A stretch of DNA of 64,000 nucleotides, from contig JAHBVJ010000006.1 in assembly GCA_019637615.1 (NCBI GenBank), forward strand, positions 124,001 through 188,000, in the 5' to 3' direction. Of the stretch, positions 45,157 to 55,364 are shown piece by piece. How positions within the stretch are numbered: the first letter of the stretch is position 1; every line of letters starts with the position of its first letter. A program made the translations under genes and the position numbers. The notes under the pieces were generated by a model. It saw nothing but the letters and a program-made list of their open reading frames with translations, searched no databases and was not told the origin of the DNA. The stretch is from Anaerolineae bacterium. GTDB lineage: Bacteria > Chloroflexota > Anaerolineae > Aggregatilineales > UBA2796.

Positions 45157-46203
45157 TTACCGCGTTGGATTACCGTGATGATTGTCGATGCTGTCGAAGG
45201 TCTTGCCGAAGATAAACTGCCGCGCGTGAAGCTCTACGAAATCGCGCGGGAATCCGTACTCGATCTGGCTGACGGCTTCCAAGCGCTTCATATGCTCGTC
45301 GGATAGGGTATGCTGTAGACTGTCGAGATTATCCCGCAGTTGTTCTGCCGTGCGTGCGCCTAGAATCGGGATCATCTCGGCGCGCGGCTGCTGCTGACGC
45401 AGCCAGTTCACGCATACCTGCGTCCTAGTCATGCCCGTTTCCGCCGCAATCGCCGCGATCACATCGATGATCGCCTGTGTCTGCCCAGACACTTTCACGT
45501 TATCTTTGTTCTGGCGGGTCTGCTCCGTGCTGCCAGCACTATATTTACCAAGCAACACGCCTTGCCCCAGAATGCCCCATGCCATCACCGTCAGATCAAA
45601 CTGCTTCGCCATCGGAATTTCGGCACGTTCGGCATCCCGACGGTTGAGCGCATACGGCAGTTGGAAGGCAATCGGGCGTGCCCACCCGCGTAGTTCCGCC
45701 ATCGTGACCGCCGCCGATACGATATACGCGGGCGTATCCGAGAACGCCACATAATTGACCTTCCCCTGCCGGACAAGGTCATCCATTCCGCGCATCACTT
45801 CTTCCAGCGGCGTCATGTGATCCCACGCGTGCAAATACAGCAGGTCGATGTAGCCAGTTTGCAAGCGCTTTAAGCTCCGTTCGACCGAATGCAGCATGTT
45901 TTTGCGGCTGTTGCCTCCCATATTCGGGTCGGTGTTGTTGACGCCCGTCAAGGTGAATTTGGTCGCCAGCACGAAATGATCGCGCTGACCTTTCAACAGA
46001 TCACCGATGATCGTCTCGCTCTCGCCATCCACATAATTCACCGAGGTGTCGATGAAATTGCCGCCGTCCTGCGCGAACATCTCGAACTGCCGCTTGGCTT
46101 CGTCGGGTGCCGCGCCCCATCCCCAACCTTCACCAAAGGTCATGGTACCGAGGCATAGTTCAGACACACGTAACCCACTTCTACCAAGTAGTTTGTAACG
46201 CAT
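45157..46203 (-). CDS. Aldo/keto reductase
   Basis: 348 residues, TIM-barrel NADPH-dependent oxidoreductase. Starts RYKLLGRSGLRVSELCLGTM. Catalytic tetrad: Asp in FIDTSVNY, Tyr in NYVDGESE, Lys in LATKFT, His in LYLHAWD. Reduces aldehydes or ketones; the natural substrate cannot be told. It stands alone in its strand interval. Confidence 0.93.
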   Translation of the reverse strand: MRYKLLGRSGLRVSELCLGTMTFGEGWGWGAAPDEAKRQFEMFAQDGGNFIDTSVNYVDGESETIIGDLLKGQRDHFVLATKFTLTGVNNTDPNMGGNSRKNMLHSVERSLKRLQTGYIDLLYLHAWDHMTPLEEVMRGMDDLVRQGKVNYVAFSDTPAYIVSAAVTMAELRGWARPIAFQLPYALNRRDAERAEIPMAKQFDLTVMAWGILGQGVLLGKYSAGSTEQTRQNKDNVKVSGQTQAIIDVIAAIAAETGMTRTQVCVNWLRQQQPRAEMIPILGARTAEQLRDNLDSLQHTLSDEHMKRLEAVSQIEYGFPRDFVELHARQFIFGKTFDSIDNHHGNPTR

Positions 46204-46326
46204 AAACGTATCCTTCCGTCTAGTTCAGGTCTGATAAGAGAGGCTAATCAACGTTGAGGCAGCAAATCAACAAGACATAGGTCGATTAGGGATCAACTTA
46301 TAGCATGGGGAATGAGGTTTGCCAAA

Positions 46327-46353
46327 TGGAGCGAAGACGTGTGCTTCGCTCCA
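46327..46353 (-). terminator. Terminator-like hairpin
   Basis: TGGAGCGAAG / CTTCGCTCCA with a 7-base loop, 13 bases beyond the stop of the minus-strand gene at 46366. Confidence 0.7.
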
Positions 46354-46365
46354 ACGGAATCAGCG

Positions 46366-47742
46366 TTACTGCGCGTGCAAGTGGACGCGGCTCAGGATCG
46401 TGGCGGCCAGGCAACGCCCCTGCTTCAGGCCATTCTCGATCCCCACGCGGAAGTGAATACCGCCGTACAGGCGCGAGATAGCGGCTTCCTGCGCGGCGGC
46501 TTCCAGCGAAGTGAATGATCGTGGTGGGCGCGGTGGATCGTTATGGTTGTAGATTTGATGGGTCGAATCCTTGAACGCGATGGTGCCAAAGATGCTCGTC
46601 AATACCTGTGCCGCCGTTTCCGATACGACCGAATGCCCCGACACATACTCCGGGAAAATCGGCGTTTGGATATAGGGTCGCCATGAACGACGGATATATT
46701 TCTGGATGAACGTTTCGGGTCGCATTAGCATGATCTTATATTTCAGATCCCAGCAAGCGATGAAGGCATCACCAACGGCAATGCCGACCATTGCCAACGC
46801 TTCGGCAGCTTTATCCAGTTTTCGCCCCGTCTGTTTTATAAGCTGCGCCGTGATGCTCACCCAGTGTCCAGCGGGTGTGCCCGTCTCGCCGGGAGTATCT
46901 ACCCAAAATTGAGCGATAGCCTTTTGTTCATCGGTGAGCTTCTCTCCCACCGTCTTCACTTCATTCGCCTGTGCGTAGAACGTTGAGGCAGGATCAGTGC
47001 TGAACTCCATATCCAGCGGCACATTACAAATATCAGAAGAAGGCAAGCCAAACGGACGCACCGATCCCCAGTACGGTTCGACAGGTGGTCGTCCCGGAGT
47101 CGTCACAACCCAATCGGAAGGGATATTGGCGGGCACTACATAATCTTTGGCTTTGGCGTGGGATTCCCGTGCATTATCGGCATTTGCCCAGTCCACGATC
47201 TGTTTGCCTACGGACTCGCCGTAAGCTAGAGAACGATCCACGATCTCGGCATCGACGGTTTCTTTACGCGCCGCCACCTGTTTGGTACGCAGATCGGTAA
47301 TCGCTTTGGTCGTGTCGGGCGTGGTGGGCAAAATGCCCGTCAGCACGACCGCCATCGTACCCGTCACCGACGCTGCCCAATCATATTCTTGGGTGCTGTC
47401 CGGGGTTGGCATGGCGGGCATGTTGGTAAGCTGACCACTCAACGATAGCGCGCCGGAGATGCCGGGACGTACCGCTTCATAAACCGCGATACCGCCATAG
47501 GCATATAAACGGCCACCACCCGGTGCAGAGACGGCTTCCGCTTCGACCCGCTCGTACAGCACATTGATCCACTCAATCGCGACGGTCGCGTCTATTTCTG
47601 AGGCAGCTACCGAACGTGGCCGTGCGGCTTGAGCGGTGCTAATTGCCGTTGTAAACAAAGGAAATAATAGCAACATCACGACGAAAATAAGCAACGCTCT
47701 CCGGCGCATCCCGGTAGCAGATGGCCTAGTAAGAAATATCAT
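46366..47742 (-). CDS. Secreted vanadium-dependent haloperoxidase/PAP2-family protein
   Basis: 458 residues; strong site GGAGGT before the ATG. An N-terminal signal/membrane helix (ALLIFVVMLLLFPLFTTAIS) is followed by an all-helical domain. The vanadate/phosphate pocket appears in order: KYKIMLMRPE (Lys, Arg-Pro), PEYVSGHSVVS (SGH) and SRLYGGIHFRVGIENG (Arg, His), with the usual terminal Asp position read as Glu. Haloperoxidases and acid phosphatases share this pocket, so the reaction cannot be decided from sequence. Confidence 0.88.
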   Translation of the reverse strand: MIFLTRPSATGMRRRALLIFVVMLLLFPLFTTAISTAQAARPRSVAASEIDATVAIEWINVLYERVEAEAVSAPGGGRLYAYGGIAVYEAVRPGISGALSLSGQLTNMPAMPTPDSTQEYDWAASVTGTMAVVLTGILPTTPDTTKAITDLRTKQVAARKETVDAEIVDRSLAYGESVGKQIVDWANADNARESHAKAKDYVVPANIPSDWVVTTPGRPPVEPYWGSVRPFGLPSSDICNVPLDMEFSTDPASTFYAQANEVKTVGEKLTDEQKAIAQFWVDTPGETGTPAGHWVSITAQLIKQTGRKLDKAAEALAMVGIAVGDAFIACWDLKYKIMLMRPETFIQKYIRRSWRPYIQTPIFPEYVSGHSVVSETAAQVLTSIFGTIAFKDSTHQIYNHNDPPRPPRSFTSLEAAAQEAAISRLYGGIHFRVGIENGLKQGRCLAATILSRVHLHAQ

Positions 47743-47850
47743 TTTTTACCTCCGTGGAAGGCCAATTGAGTCTCACCCTTGTGCGCTACTCTAGTCCTAT
47801 TAGGGTAGCATGGTCAATAAATGTCGGTGAATTTGAGGGTTAAGGGATAT

Positions 47851-48879
47851 TCAACCGTCGGAGAGCGTGACCTGCACAGCGGCACTAGTTTCCAGTGCGT
47901 GGATCAGCCGCGCCAGCGTTTCGTTGATCGGCACGCTCACCCCGTGCTCGTGCGCGATCCGCGCCACCGCCCCGTTGAGCGCGTCGATCTCGGTGCGTTT
48001 GCCGCGCCGCCGATCTTGCAGCATCGAGCTGATATTGGCGCGATTGCTGATCGCCGCTGTGTCCGCCAGCGCAAGCGCCTCATCTACGGTGTATGGTAGA
48101 TCGACTCCGACGGCTGGCGCGACGGACAGCACTTCGCGCACCACGTCCCGCATGATCGCGTGAGCTGCCGGAGTCTCAACCAGCACGCCGTTGGGGATGT
48201 TCAGCAGCGCCGTCAGCGGATTGATCGCGCAGTTGATGAGCAGTTTTGTCCATAGCGTGCGCTCGACATCCTCCGCGAAAGTGAGTGAGGCGTGGGCAAG
48301 CGCAAAAAAGCGCTGAAGCCGCCTCAGATAAGCCTGTTGGCGTTCGGTTAGATGCGGAGGCCATGCCAGCGTGGTCGGATTTAGCGACGCGATCTTAATC
48401 TGTCCCGCGCCAGTCGCCGCCGCACCAAGCAGCGTTGTGCCGAGGATCAAGCGCTCGGCGGGAATGTGCTTGGTCAGGAGCGCGTCATTGCCGATGCCGT
48501 TTTGCAAGCTGATGACGAGACCATCCGCCGCCAATAGTTGCGCGGCTTGTGCGCCCGCTTCCTCGCTACGGTAGCTCTTGACCAGCACAATTGCCAATTC
48601 GCATGGCTCCGCCTCACGAGGGTCATCGGTAACGTGCAGTGTAGTAATGGGAGCGGTCAAACGACTCACGAATGCGGCGGACAATTGTGGCGGCAAATAA
48701 TCCGCCAGTTCGAGCGCTAGTCCGTGAGTCTTGATGGCGTCGAGATGTGCCGCGACGGACGCCGACCCGATCAACCAGATGTCCATCGGATCGGGCATGG
48801 ATTCACTATCTGCCGCGATGCGCAGCAGACCCGCCAACGCTGTGCCGAGCGCTCCCGCGCCGATGATCGCGATCCGCAT
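47851..48879 (-). CDS. 2-dehydropantoate 2-reductase family protein
   Basis: 342 residues. N-terminal NADPH fold MRIAIIGAGALGTALAGLLR. The ketopantoate-reductase signature Asn/Lys sites are visible in VISLQNGIGNDALL and in RTLWTKLLINCAINPLTALL, with the C-terminal helical region KRTEIDALNGAVARIAHEHG. It reduces ketopantoate in pantothenate (CoA) synthesis, or is a relative. It follows the transporter gene by 8 bases on the same strand. Confidence 0.9.
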   Translation of the reverse strand: MRIAIIGAGALGTALAGLLRIAADSESMPDPMDIWLIGSASVAAHLDAIKTHGLALELADYLPPQLSAAFVSRLTAPITTLHVTDDPREAEPCELAIVLVKSYRSEEAGAQAAQLLAADGLVISLQNGIGNDALLTKHIPAERLILGTTLLGAAATGAGQIKIASLNPTTLAWPPHLTERQQAYLRRLQRFFALAHASLTFAEDVERTLWTKLLINCAINPLTALLNIPNGVLVETPAAHAIMRDVVREVLSVAPAVGVDLPYTVDEALALADTAAISNRANISSMLQDRRRGKRTEIDALNGAVARIAHEHGVSVPINETLARLIHALETSAAVQVTLSDG

Positions 48880-48887
48880 GGTTCATC

Positions 48888-50090
48888 TCACTTAACGAAT
48901 AGGCTCAAATAGATCACGCCGATCAGAGTCGTGAGCAGTGTCACTGGCACGCCGACGCGCAAGTATGCCCAGAAGGTCAGTTTGACATCCCGTGCCGCCG
49001 CGATCTCCGCCACGATCAGGTTGGCTACCGAGCCGAGCAGTGTGAAGTTGCCAGCCAACGTCGAGGCCATCGCCAACGTTAACCATGCTTGCGTCGGGTT
49101 CGGGAAGTTCGGGATTTCTGGCCTGAACAGCAGCACGGCGGGCACGTTCGAGACCAGATTGCTGAGTACGAGCGTCAGTCCGCTCAAGGCAGGGACACCA
49201 CTTTGCAGCAGGGGAGCTACCGCATGATATAACGACTTACTCACGCCCGTCACCTCAATAGCACCCGTCACGATGAACAGGCCGATGAAGAACGCCAGCA
49301 AATCCCATTCCAGCGCCAGCATTTTCTGTGGACGCAACCGCGTAATCAGCAGCAGCGCCGCCGCCACAAATGCTGACGACGTGATCGGCAATCCACCGAG
49401 GAAGGCCACCAGCAACCCGATCACTACCGCGACGCAGCGCCACAGCAAAGGACGATAGTATGTCGGTTCGGGTAGATCGATTTGCGCTAACGGGGTGCGG
49501 AATTCGTCGCGGAACATCAGGACAACGATTAGCCACGCCACCGCCAAGCCTAATAATGCTATGGGGCCGAGCGCGGCCAGAAAATGGACATACGAAATGC
49601 CGCTGGCTTGCCCGATGATCAGATTTTGCGGATTGCCTGTGATGGTCGCCGTCGAGCCGATATTCGCCGCTGTTGCCAACCCGATCAGGTAGGGAATCGG
49701 ATTGCGCTTCAGGCGTTTGGTCAGATCAACCACGAATGGCGTGAATAGCAGACAAATGGTGTCATTCAGAAACAAGGCCGAAAGTACGCCCGATGCCAGT
49801 ACCACCAACGCCAACAGCACGCGCGGAGTCCGCGCCAACCGCAGCACATGGTAGCCAACAAGATTGAAGAAGCCTGCCAGCCGTAAATTAACGTTGAGCA
49901 CCATGAACGCGAACAACAGCAGAATCGTGCCGATGTCGATGGACGCGAGCGCTTGCTGCTGCGTGATGGCTTGAATTGCGATGAGCGCCGCCGCACCGAC
50001 CAACGCGATGCTCGTCCGATTCATACGCAGACTCGGCACGCGTCCGATGGCGATACCAACATAGGTAAACAGGATTATGACTAGAGACAT
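48888..50090 (-). CDS. ArsB/NhaD-superfamily (SLC13-like) ion transporter
   Basis: 400 residues, about 10-11 membrane helices. Family signatures: FLNDTICLLFTPFVVDLTKR, and the ion-site loop ANIGSTATITGNPQNLIIGQ, with the inverted-repeat counterpart LGSVANLIVAEIAA near the C-terminus. The substrate could be arsenite, sodium/proton or a dicarboxylate. Coupling with the ketopantoate reductase gene is by position only. Confidence 0.87.
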   Translation of the reverse strand: MSLVIILFTYVGIAIGRVPSLRMNRTSIALVGAAALIAIQAITQQQALASIDIGTILLLFAFMVLNVNLRLAGFFNLVGYHVLRLARTPRVLLALVVLASGVLSALFLNDTICLLFTPFVVDLTKRLKRNPIPYLIGLATAANIGSTATITGNPQNLIIGQASGISYVHFLAALGPIALLGLAVAWLIVVLMFRDEFRTPLAQIDLPEPTYYRPLLWRCVAVVIGLLVAFLGGLPITSSAFVAAALLLITRLRPQKMLALEWDLLAFFIGLFIVTGAIEVTGVSKSLYHAVAPLLQSGVPALSGLTLVLSNLVSNVPAVLLFRPEIPNFPNPTQAWLTLAMASTLAGNFTLLGSVANLIVAEIAAARDVKLTFWAYLRVGVPVTLLTTLIGVIYLSLFVK

Positions 50091-50289
50091 GGACTAAGAT
50101 GAATTCCGTGTGGGGAGATTTTTGTTGAGACTAATTATAGCTGGACTGATGTAGCGTGTGAAGTGCTGTCAAGCGCAAAACCTACTGTTCCTAATCCGAT
50201 ACATATTGAACATCACCTGCAAAATTTGATTGCCTAGCGGTGAACGCTATAATCCGTCTACCACCGCTGGATGACGTAGGAGAATCTGA

Positions 50290-51534
50290 ATGATCCGAAT
50301 TGCCATCCTGCACTATGCTGGCCCGCCGACCATTGGGGGCGTTGAATCCACCATCGCTCACCACGCCAACGCGTTACTCGATCAAGGGTACGCGGTGCGT
50401 CTCATCGCTGGCAATTCGTTAAAGAGTGATGACGAACGCATAGAATGTCGGAGTAATCCGCTGTTTGGTTCCAGCCATGCCGACATTTTGCAAGTCAAGG
50501 GCGAGCTAGATCGTGGCGAGGTTACGCCACATTTTCACGAGCTAGTGCAGCGTATCGAACAGCAACTTACCGACGCCTTAGCCGATTGCGCCGTGTGCAT
50601 CGCGCATAACGTCCATAGCCTGCATAAGAATCTCGCGCTCACAGCGGCGCTGGCGAACATCGGTCAGCGTGGCGACGTGCGATTGATTTCGTGGGCGCAC
50701 GACCTCGCGTGGACAAATCCGCGTTACGAACGTGAACTCCATGCTGGCTATCCTTACGATCTGCTGCGGCAAGCGTGGCCCAGTACGCAGTATGTGACTA
50801 TCTCAGATATGCGTCAAGCTGAACTCAGTGCGTTGATCGGCTTGCCACCCGAACAGATTCCCGTCATTCATGGCGGCATCGATCCGCCTAGTTTCCTCAA
50901 ATGGACGCCGACTATGCGCATGTTGGAGGCACGTTTGCATCTGCTCGATGCGGATGGCGTGCTGCTGCTGCCAGCCCGTCTGACTCGCCGCAAAAATATC
51001 GAGTTTGGGCTGCGCGTGCTGGCTGATCTGCGACAGCTCTCGCAACGTGACTATCGCTTGGTGGTGACAGGCCCGCCGGGGCCGCATAACCCCACCAACC
51101 GCAGCTATCTCGATGATTTGTTGGCACTGCGCCATGAGTTGCAGATCGAAGACAGCGCCCATTTCGTCTATGCATTGAGCGATACTGCTGAACCGCTGCT
51201 GCTCGATGATGACACGCTGGCGAACCTGTATCAGGTCTGCGACGCGTTGATCTTTCCGAGCGAACAAGAAGGCTTTGGCATCCCGATCTTGGAAGCCGCG
51301 CTGGTGCGGCTGCCTGTTTTTTGCAGCGATATTCCGCCACTGCGCGAAACAGGCCAAGACGATGTTTACGCGTTCGATCTAGCCGCTTCACCGCGCCAAG
51401 TTGCGCAAGCCATTCTCGATCACCTCACGCGCGAGACTGCCCCTCGACTGCTCGTGCGCATTCGACATCAATTCCGCTGGGATGTCATCGTCCGCACGCA
51501 ATTAGTCCCCCTATTGAAGCCACACGGAGAATAA
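50290..51534 (+). CDS. GT4-family glycosyltransferase
   Basis: 414 residues; GGAG precedes the ATG. GT-B fold: N-terminal GPPTIGGVESTIAHHANALL, linker VIHGGIDPPSFLKW, the C-terminal nucleotide-sugar domain LLPARLTRRKNIEFGLRVLA, and the retaining-enzyme E-x7-E motif in FPSEQEGFGIPILEAALVRL. It transfers a sugar to a glycan or glycoside acceptor. First gene of an operon; the next starts 4 bases after its stop. Confidence 0.93.
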   Translation: MIRIAILHYAGPPTIGGVESTIAHHANALLDQGYAVRLIAGNSLKSDDERIECRSNPLFGSSHADILQVKGELDRGEVTPHFHELVQRIEQQLTDALADCAVCIAHNVHSLHKNLALTAALANIGQRGDVRLISWAHDLAWTNPRYERELHAGYPYDLLRQAWPSTQYVTISDMRQAELSALIGLPPEQIPVIHGGIDPPSFLKWTPTMRMLEARLHLLDADGVLLLPARLTRRKNIEFGLRVLADLRQLSQRDYRLVVTGPPGPHNPTNRSYLDDLLALRHELQIEDSAHFVYALSDTAEPLLLDDDTLANLYQVCDALIFPSEQEGFGIPILEAALVRLPVFCSDIPPLRETGQDDVYAFDLAASPRQVAQAILDHLTRETAPRLLVRIRHQFRWDVIVRTQLVPLLKPHGE

Positions 51535-51538
51535 CTAT

Positions 51539-53320
51539 ATGTATCGAGTAATGTTGGCATTGACTGATCTGACGGGGCTGGAAGATTGGATTCGTGTCGC
51601 TGTCACGCTGCCAAAAATCGAAACCGAAGTCATCTTGCGCGCGCTGCTGGTCATGCCAGAAGGGGTGTCACTGAGCGAAGGCACGCTGCCCGCCCGTGAA
51701 CTGCGTGATGGGTTAGATAAAGCCGCCCGCGATGCTGCATTTGTAGATGATGAAACGCTGGTCTATGTCGATTATCGCCCCATGACACTGCTGCTAGAAG
51801 ACCTGCGGACGAATCCCGTAGATTTGCTGATGGTCGGTTGGGCGGGGCCGTTGGAGCCAACGGGCGGCATGACGACCGAGGAAATCCTCGACATCGCCCC
51901 TTGTGATTTGATTCTTCTGCACGGCGACAAGTGGCGCACGCCCGGTTCCGTGATGATCTCTCTGCGTGGTGGCCCCAATATTTCGCTCGGCATCCGGTTG
52001 GCGAACGCGTTAGCCGATGGCCACGCGATCACGCTGTTTCATGCCGCTGACCTGCTGAAAAGTGTGCCCGCTTTGGCTCCGCTGATGCGCGCGGAATCCA
52101 ACATTAAACGCTTGGTCACTACGGTGAGCGGCATTGCGGAAGGCATCGTACGTGAAGCCGAAGGGCACAGTGCCATCGTCTTGGGCGCGCCGCCGCATCA
52201 CTCGGACCGCGCTAAGGATGCTGGTTCCATCATCCGCAAGGTATTTGAACAGACCAATGTCCCGATGGCTCTGGTGCGCTCACGCCGCCCAGAACCCTTG
52301 GATTTCCACGTCCCTGCGCCTTTGATACATGAAGATTCGCTCTCCGTGCGGGTAGATCGCTGGTTCGCGCAGAACACCTACCACAGCAACGAATTCAGCG
52401 ATATTGCCGGACTGATGGCGATCAAGGAAAAGCAGGGCGTCAGCATCGGGTTAGCGCTGCCCGCTCTCAACGAAGCCGAAACCGTCGGCAAAGTCATCAC
52501 GACCATCAAATCGGCGCTGATGGACGAGTATCCTCTGCTGGATGAAATCGTGTTGATCGATAGCAACTCGGATGACGATACGGTCGCGATTGCCGAATCT
52601 TTGGGCGTCCGTACCTATAAACATCCAGAGATTTTGCCCGAAGAAGGCTCGTATCGTGGCAAAGGCGAGGCGCTGTGGAAAAGCTTGCACGTCCTCACTA
52701 CCGACATTATTGCGTGGATCGACACCGACATCACCAACATCCATCCGCGTTTCATTTACGGCTTGATCGGCCCGATGCTGAAGCGACCGAATGTGCAGTA
52801 TGTCAAGGGCTTCTATCAGCGCCCGATCAAGGTGGGCGATCAGCTCCAAGCCTATGGCGGCGGACGTGTGACTGAGTTAGTCGCCCGTCCCTTGCTGAAT
52901 CTGTTTTATCCCGAACTATCGGGCATCATCCAACCATTGTCGGGCGAATACGCGGGGCGGCGAGCCGCGCTGGATAGTACGCCATTTTTCACGGGCTACG
53001 GCGTCGAGACTGGCTTGCTGATCGATCTGCATGAGAAATATGGGTTAGAAGGTATCGCGCAGGTTGATCTTGAAGAACGTGTCCATCATAATCAACCGCT
53101 CGTGAACCTCAGCAAGATGTCTTTCGCCATCCTGCAAGTGTTCATTTCAAGGCTGGAGCGTCGGTACGGGATGGAACTGCTGGATAAAGCCAACCGCAGT
53201 ATGAAGCTGATCGTCCATGAGCCTGACCGTTTCGGGCTGGACATTGCCGAGATCAGTGACATCGAACGCCCGCCGATGAATACAATCAAAGCTTACATGG
53301 AACGTCTGAATGCGGTGTGA
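51539..53320 (+). CDS. UspA-like domains fused to GpgS-type glucosyltransferase
   Basis: 593 residues. The N-terminal 260 residues resemble two universal-stress-protein folds; the second (SVMISLRGGPNISLGIRLAN ... HSAIVLGAPPHHSDRA ... TNVPMALVRS) is the clearer. From about 300 a GT2 domain follows: ISIGLALPALNEAETVGKVI, DEIVLIDSNSDDDT, RGKGEALWKSL, and the metal motif DTD in IIAWIDTDITNIHPRF. The C-terminal YVKGFYQRP...GRVTELVARPLLN matches glucosyl-3-phosphoglycerate synthase. Glucosylglycerate is a compatible solute, so a stress role is likely. Confidence 0.88.
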   Translation: MYRVMLALTDLTGLEDWIRVAVTLPKIETEVILRALLVMPEGVSLSEGTLPARELRDGLDKAARDAAFVDDETLVYVDYRPMTLLLEDLRTNPVDLLMVGWAGPLEPTGGMTTEEILDIAPCDLILLHGDKWRTPGSVMISLRGGPNISLGIRLANALADGHAITLFHAADLLKSVPALAPLMRAESNIKRLVTTVSGIAEGIVREAEGHSAIVLGAPPHHSDRAKDAGSIIRKVFEQTNVPMALVRSRRPEPLDFHVPAPLIHEDSLSVRVDRWFAQNTYHSNEFSDIAGLMAIKEKQGVSIGLALPALNEAETVGKVITTIKSALMDEYPLLDEIVLIDSNSDDDTVAIAESLGVRTYKHPEILPEEGSYRGKGEALWKSLHVLTTDIIAWIDTDITNIHPRFIYGLIGPMLKRPNVQYVKGFYQRPIKVGDQLQAYGGGRVTELVARPLLNLFYPELSGIIQPLSGEYAGRRAALDSTPFFTGYGVETGLLIDLHEKYGLEGIAQVDLEERVHHNQPLVNLSKMSFAILQVFISRLERRYGMELLDKANRSMKLIVHEPDRFGLDIAEISDIERPPMNTIKAYMERLNAV

Positions 53321-55358
53321 GTACCTTACAACGAAGCTTCATCGACTGTTTTACCGCCTCGGCTGGTTGAGTGTGCTGGTGAGTTGGCTGCTCAGTCCGC
53401 CACTCACCGTTCATGCGCAGCTCAGAGGGGTGCCGACGCCGTTATGTGCCATCGCGGACGACCAACTCAAGTGCTATAACGCGCGTGGCAGTGTGCGTAC
53501 CATCACGGCGGCGGGCGAAACCGCCGTCGATTTCGACATCTCGCCCGATGGCGAATGGCTCGTGTATCGCGTCCAGAACGATGATCAGACTGCTATCCGC
53601 ACGGTTTCGCTGTATGGTGGCGACAGCTTCGAGATCGATCCGCAAGCACCGATCAGCGCTGAATTCAACGTGCAAAACCAGACCCTAGTATGGTCGCCAG
53701 ATGGTGTTGTCATTGCTTATGTGCTGGCAAGCGGACTACGCATCGCTACGCCCGCGCAAGATGGCTCACCACACCTCAATGAGATCATGGACAAACTGTA
53801 TATCGATGTGCGGTTTTCTCCTGCTGGCACCAAACTCGCCGCACAGTCTACCGACGGCGGTTGGACGATCTTTGAACTTGCCGAGCGCTTCACACCGAAT
53901 GCCCATCTAACGCAGCTCCGTACCTTACGAGTCAGCGGGGAACTGGCGTGGCAGGATGAAAACTTGGTGATCGTCGCCCCAGAAAACGGCAGTATCTATC
54001 GCGTCAACAGCAGCGATCCGAACGCGCAGTACGAGGCGACTGGCATTACTGGCTATTTCACACATCTGATCCGCACGCCGGATGGCAGCCTGCGTGCCAT
54101 GAGCATCGAGATCGGGCGTGGATTCGGGCGATTCGTCACGCTCGGCACGGATAATACCGTTACCCCGCTCGGTGATGTCAATATCGATACCCGCGTGATG
54201 TGGGTGCAAGGAGGGCGTACCCTGATTTACATCACCAGCGGCACGCCTATTCTGGTCAATCCCGCCACCGGACTCGAAGACACCTTACCGGTCAAGGGTG
54301 CAGTGCGGGTAATCTGGTCGCCGCCTTTCCTCGAATCGGTGGATTCGACTGGTCTTGACGCCGACATCATGTATCTCGCGCCCGATGCTACGAGCATCCC
54401 GCAAGTTTGGCGTTTGGTGCGCAACGGAGAACAGCCCCCGACAGCGCTCACCCAATCGATCAGCGGTATCGAGTCCTACGCGATCAGCCCGGATAAGGCC
54501 AAACTCGCGGTAGTCGAAGCACAATCGCTGCTTGTCCTGCCACTGACCGCCAGCGGCATCGTAACGCCCTCACCAACGCCGCGATTCAATGCGCCGACGC
54601 AAGCGCCTCATTTCCCGACCACCTTACGACGCAGCGGTGCGGTGACGTTGGCGTGGAATCCTGACAGCACGCAGATCGCCTATGCGGATGATGATGGCGT
54701 ATATCTCGCGCCCGCTGATGCTTCCTCGCCCGCCCGTCAGATCGCGCCGAACACAGATGGCAAGCGCTTCGACATCCCGCAGTTCAGCCCCGATGGCAGC
54801 GCCGTCCTAGTCGAAAATATGAATGCGCCGCAGGGCACCCGCGACTTTAGCGTTATCCCACTGCGAGACAACGTTCCGCCTCTGATCGTCCCACCATTGC
54901 GAGATAATGGCGTGGATACGGTGTTATGGAGTGTGCCGAATAATAGTCGTGTTGGCTTACTTGTGGTACAATATACTGAGGTAAGCAAGCTAACCTTCAT
55001 CAGCGCTGAGGGGACACAAGAATTGGCGGCAGTGCCTGCCCCAATCCTCGCACCGATGTATGTTCGCAATGTGACCAACCCGTCGTTGTACTTTTTCGTA
55101 AGGATGGGCTGGCAGGCTGGTACGCAAGTAGTGCAGTATTACACGGTGAAGCTTGGTGCTTCCCCCCAACCAATCAGTGATCCGTTTGTCTTAGGTGGCA
55201 AGCTCCAGATTTCCCCGACCGGACGATTGGCCTTGAGCGTGCAGCGTGTGGATAGTCCTACCCGCTCTAATCAGCTCATTATCATCGACTTGCAGAATCA
55301 GCGTAAAATTGCGATAGCAAATGCCTATAATGTAACCGATGTACAGTGGATATTCTGA
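53310..55358 (+). CDS. Secreted/anchored TolB-like beta-propeller protein
   Basis: 682 residues. The ATG overlaps the end of the previous gene by 11 bases. An N-terminal membrane helix/signal (LSVLVSWLLSPPLTVHAQ) is followed by WD40-like/TolB-like blades, recognisable by SPDGEWLVYRVQNDD, SPDGVVIAYVLASG, SPAGTKLAAQSTDGGW, NPDSTQIAYADDDG, SPDGSAVLVEN and SPTGRLALSV. It is probably an extracytoplasmic sensor or scaffold, followed by a response regulator 6 bases downstream. Confidence 0.85.
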   Translation: MRCEYLTTKLHRLFYRLGWLSVLVSWLLSPPLTVHAQLRGVPTPLCAIADDQLKCYNARGSVRTITAAGETAVDFDISPDGEWLVYRVQNDDQTAIRTVSLYGGDSFEIDPQAPISAEFNVQNQTLVWSPDGVVIAYVLASGLRIATPAQDGSPHLNEIMDKLYIDVRFSPAGTKLAAQSTDGGWTIFELAERFTPNAHLTQLRTLRVSGELAWQDENLVIVAPENGSIYRVNSSDPNAQYEATGITGYFTHLIRTPDGSLRAMSIEIGRGFGRFVTLGTDNTVTPLGDVNIDTRVMWVQGGRTLIYITSGTPILVNPATGLEDTLPVKGAVRVIWSPPFLESVDSTGLDADIMYLAPDATSIPQVWRLVRNGEQPPTALTQSISGIESYAISPDKAKLAVVEAQSLLVLPLTASGIVTPSPTPRFNAPTQAPHFPTTLRRSGAVTLAWNPDSTQIAYADDDGVYLAPADASSPARQIAPNTDGKRFDIPQFSPDGSAVLVENMNAPQGTRDFSVIPLRDNVPPLIVPPLRDNGVDTVLWSVPNNSRVGLLVVQYTEVSKLTFISAEGTQELAAVPAPILAPMYVRNVTNPSLYFFVRMGWQAGTQVVQYYTVKLGASPQPISDPFVLGGKLQISPTGRLALSVQRVDSPTRSNQLIIIDLQNQRKIAIANAYNVTDVQWIF

Positions 55359-55364
55359 TCTAAC

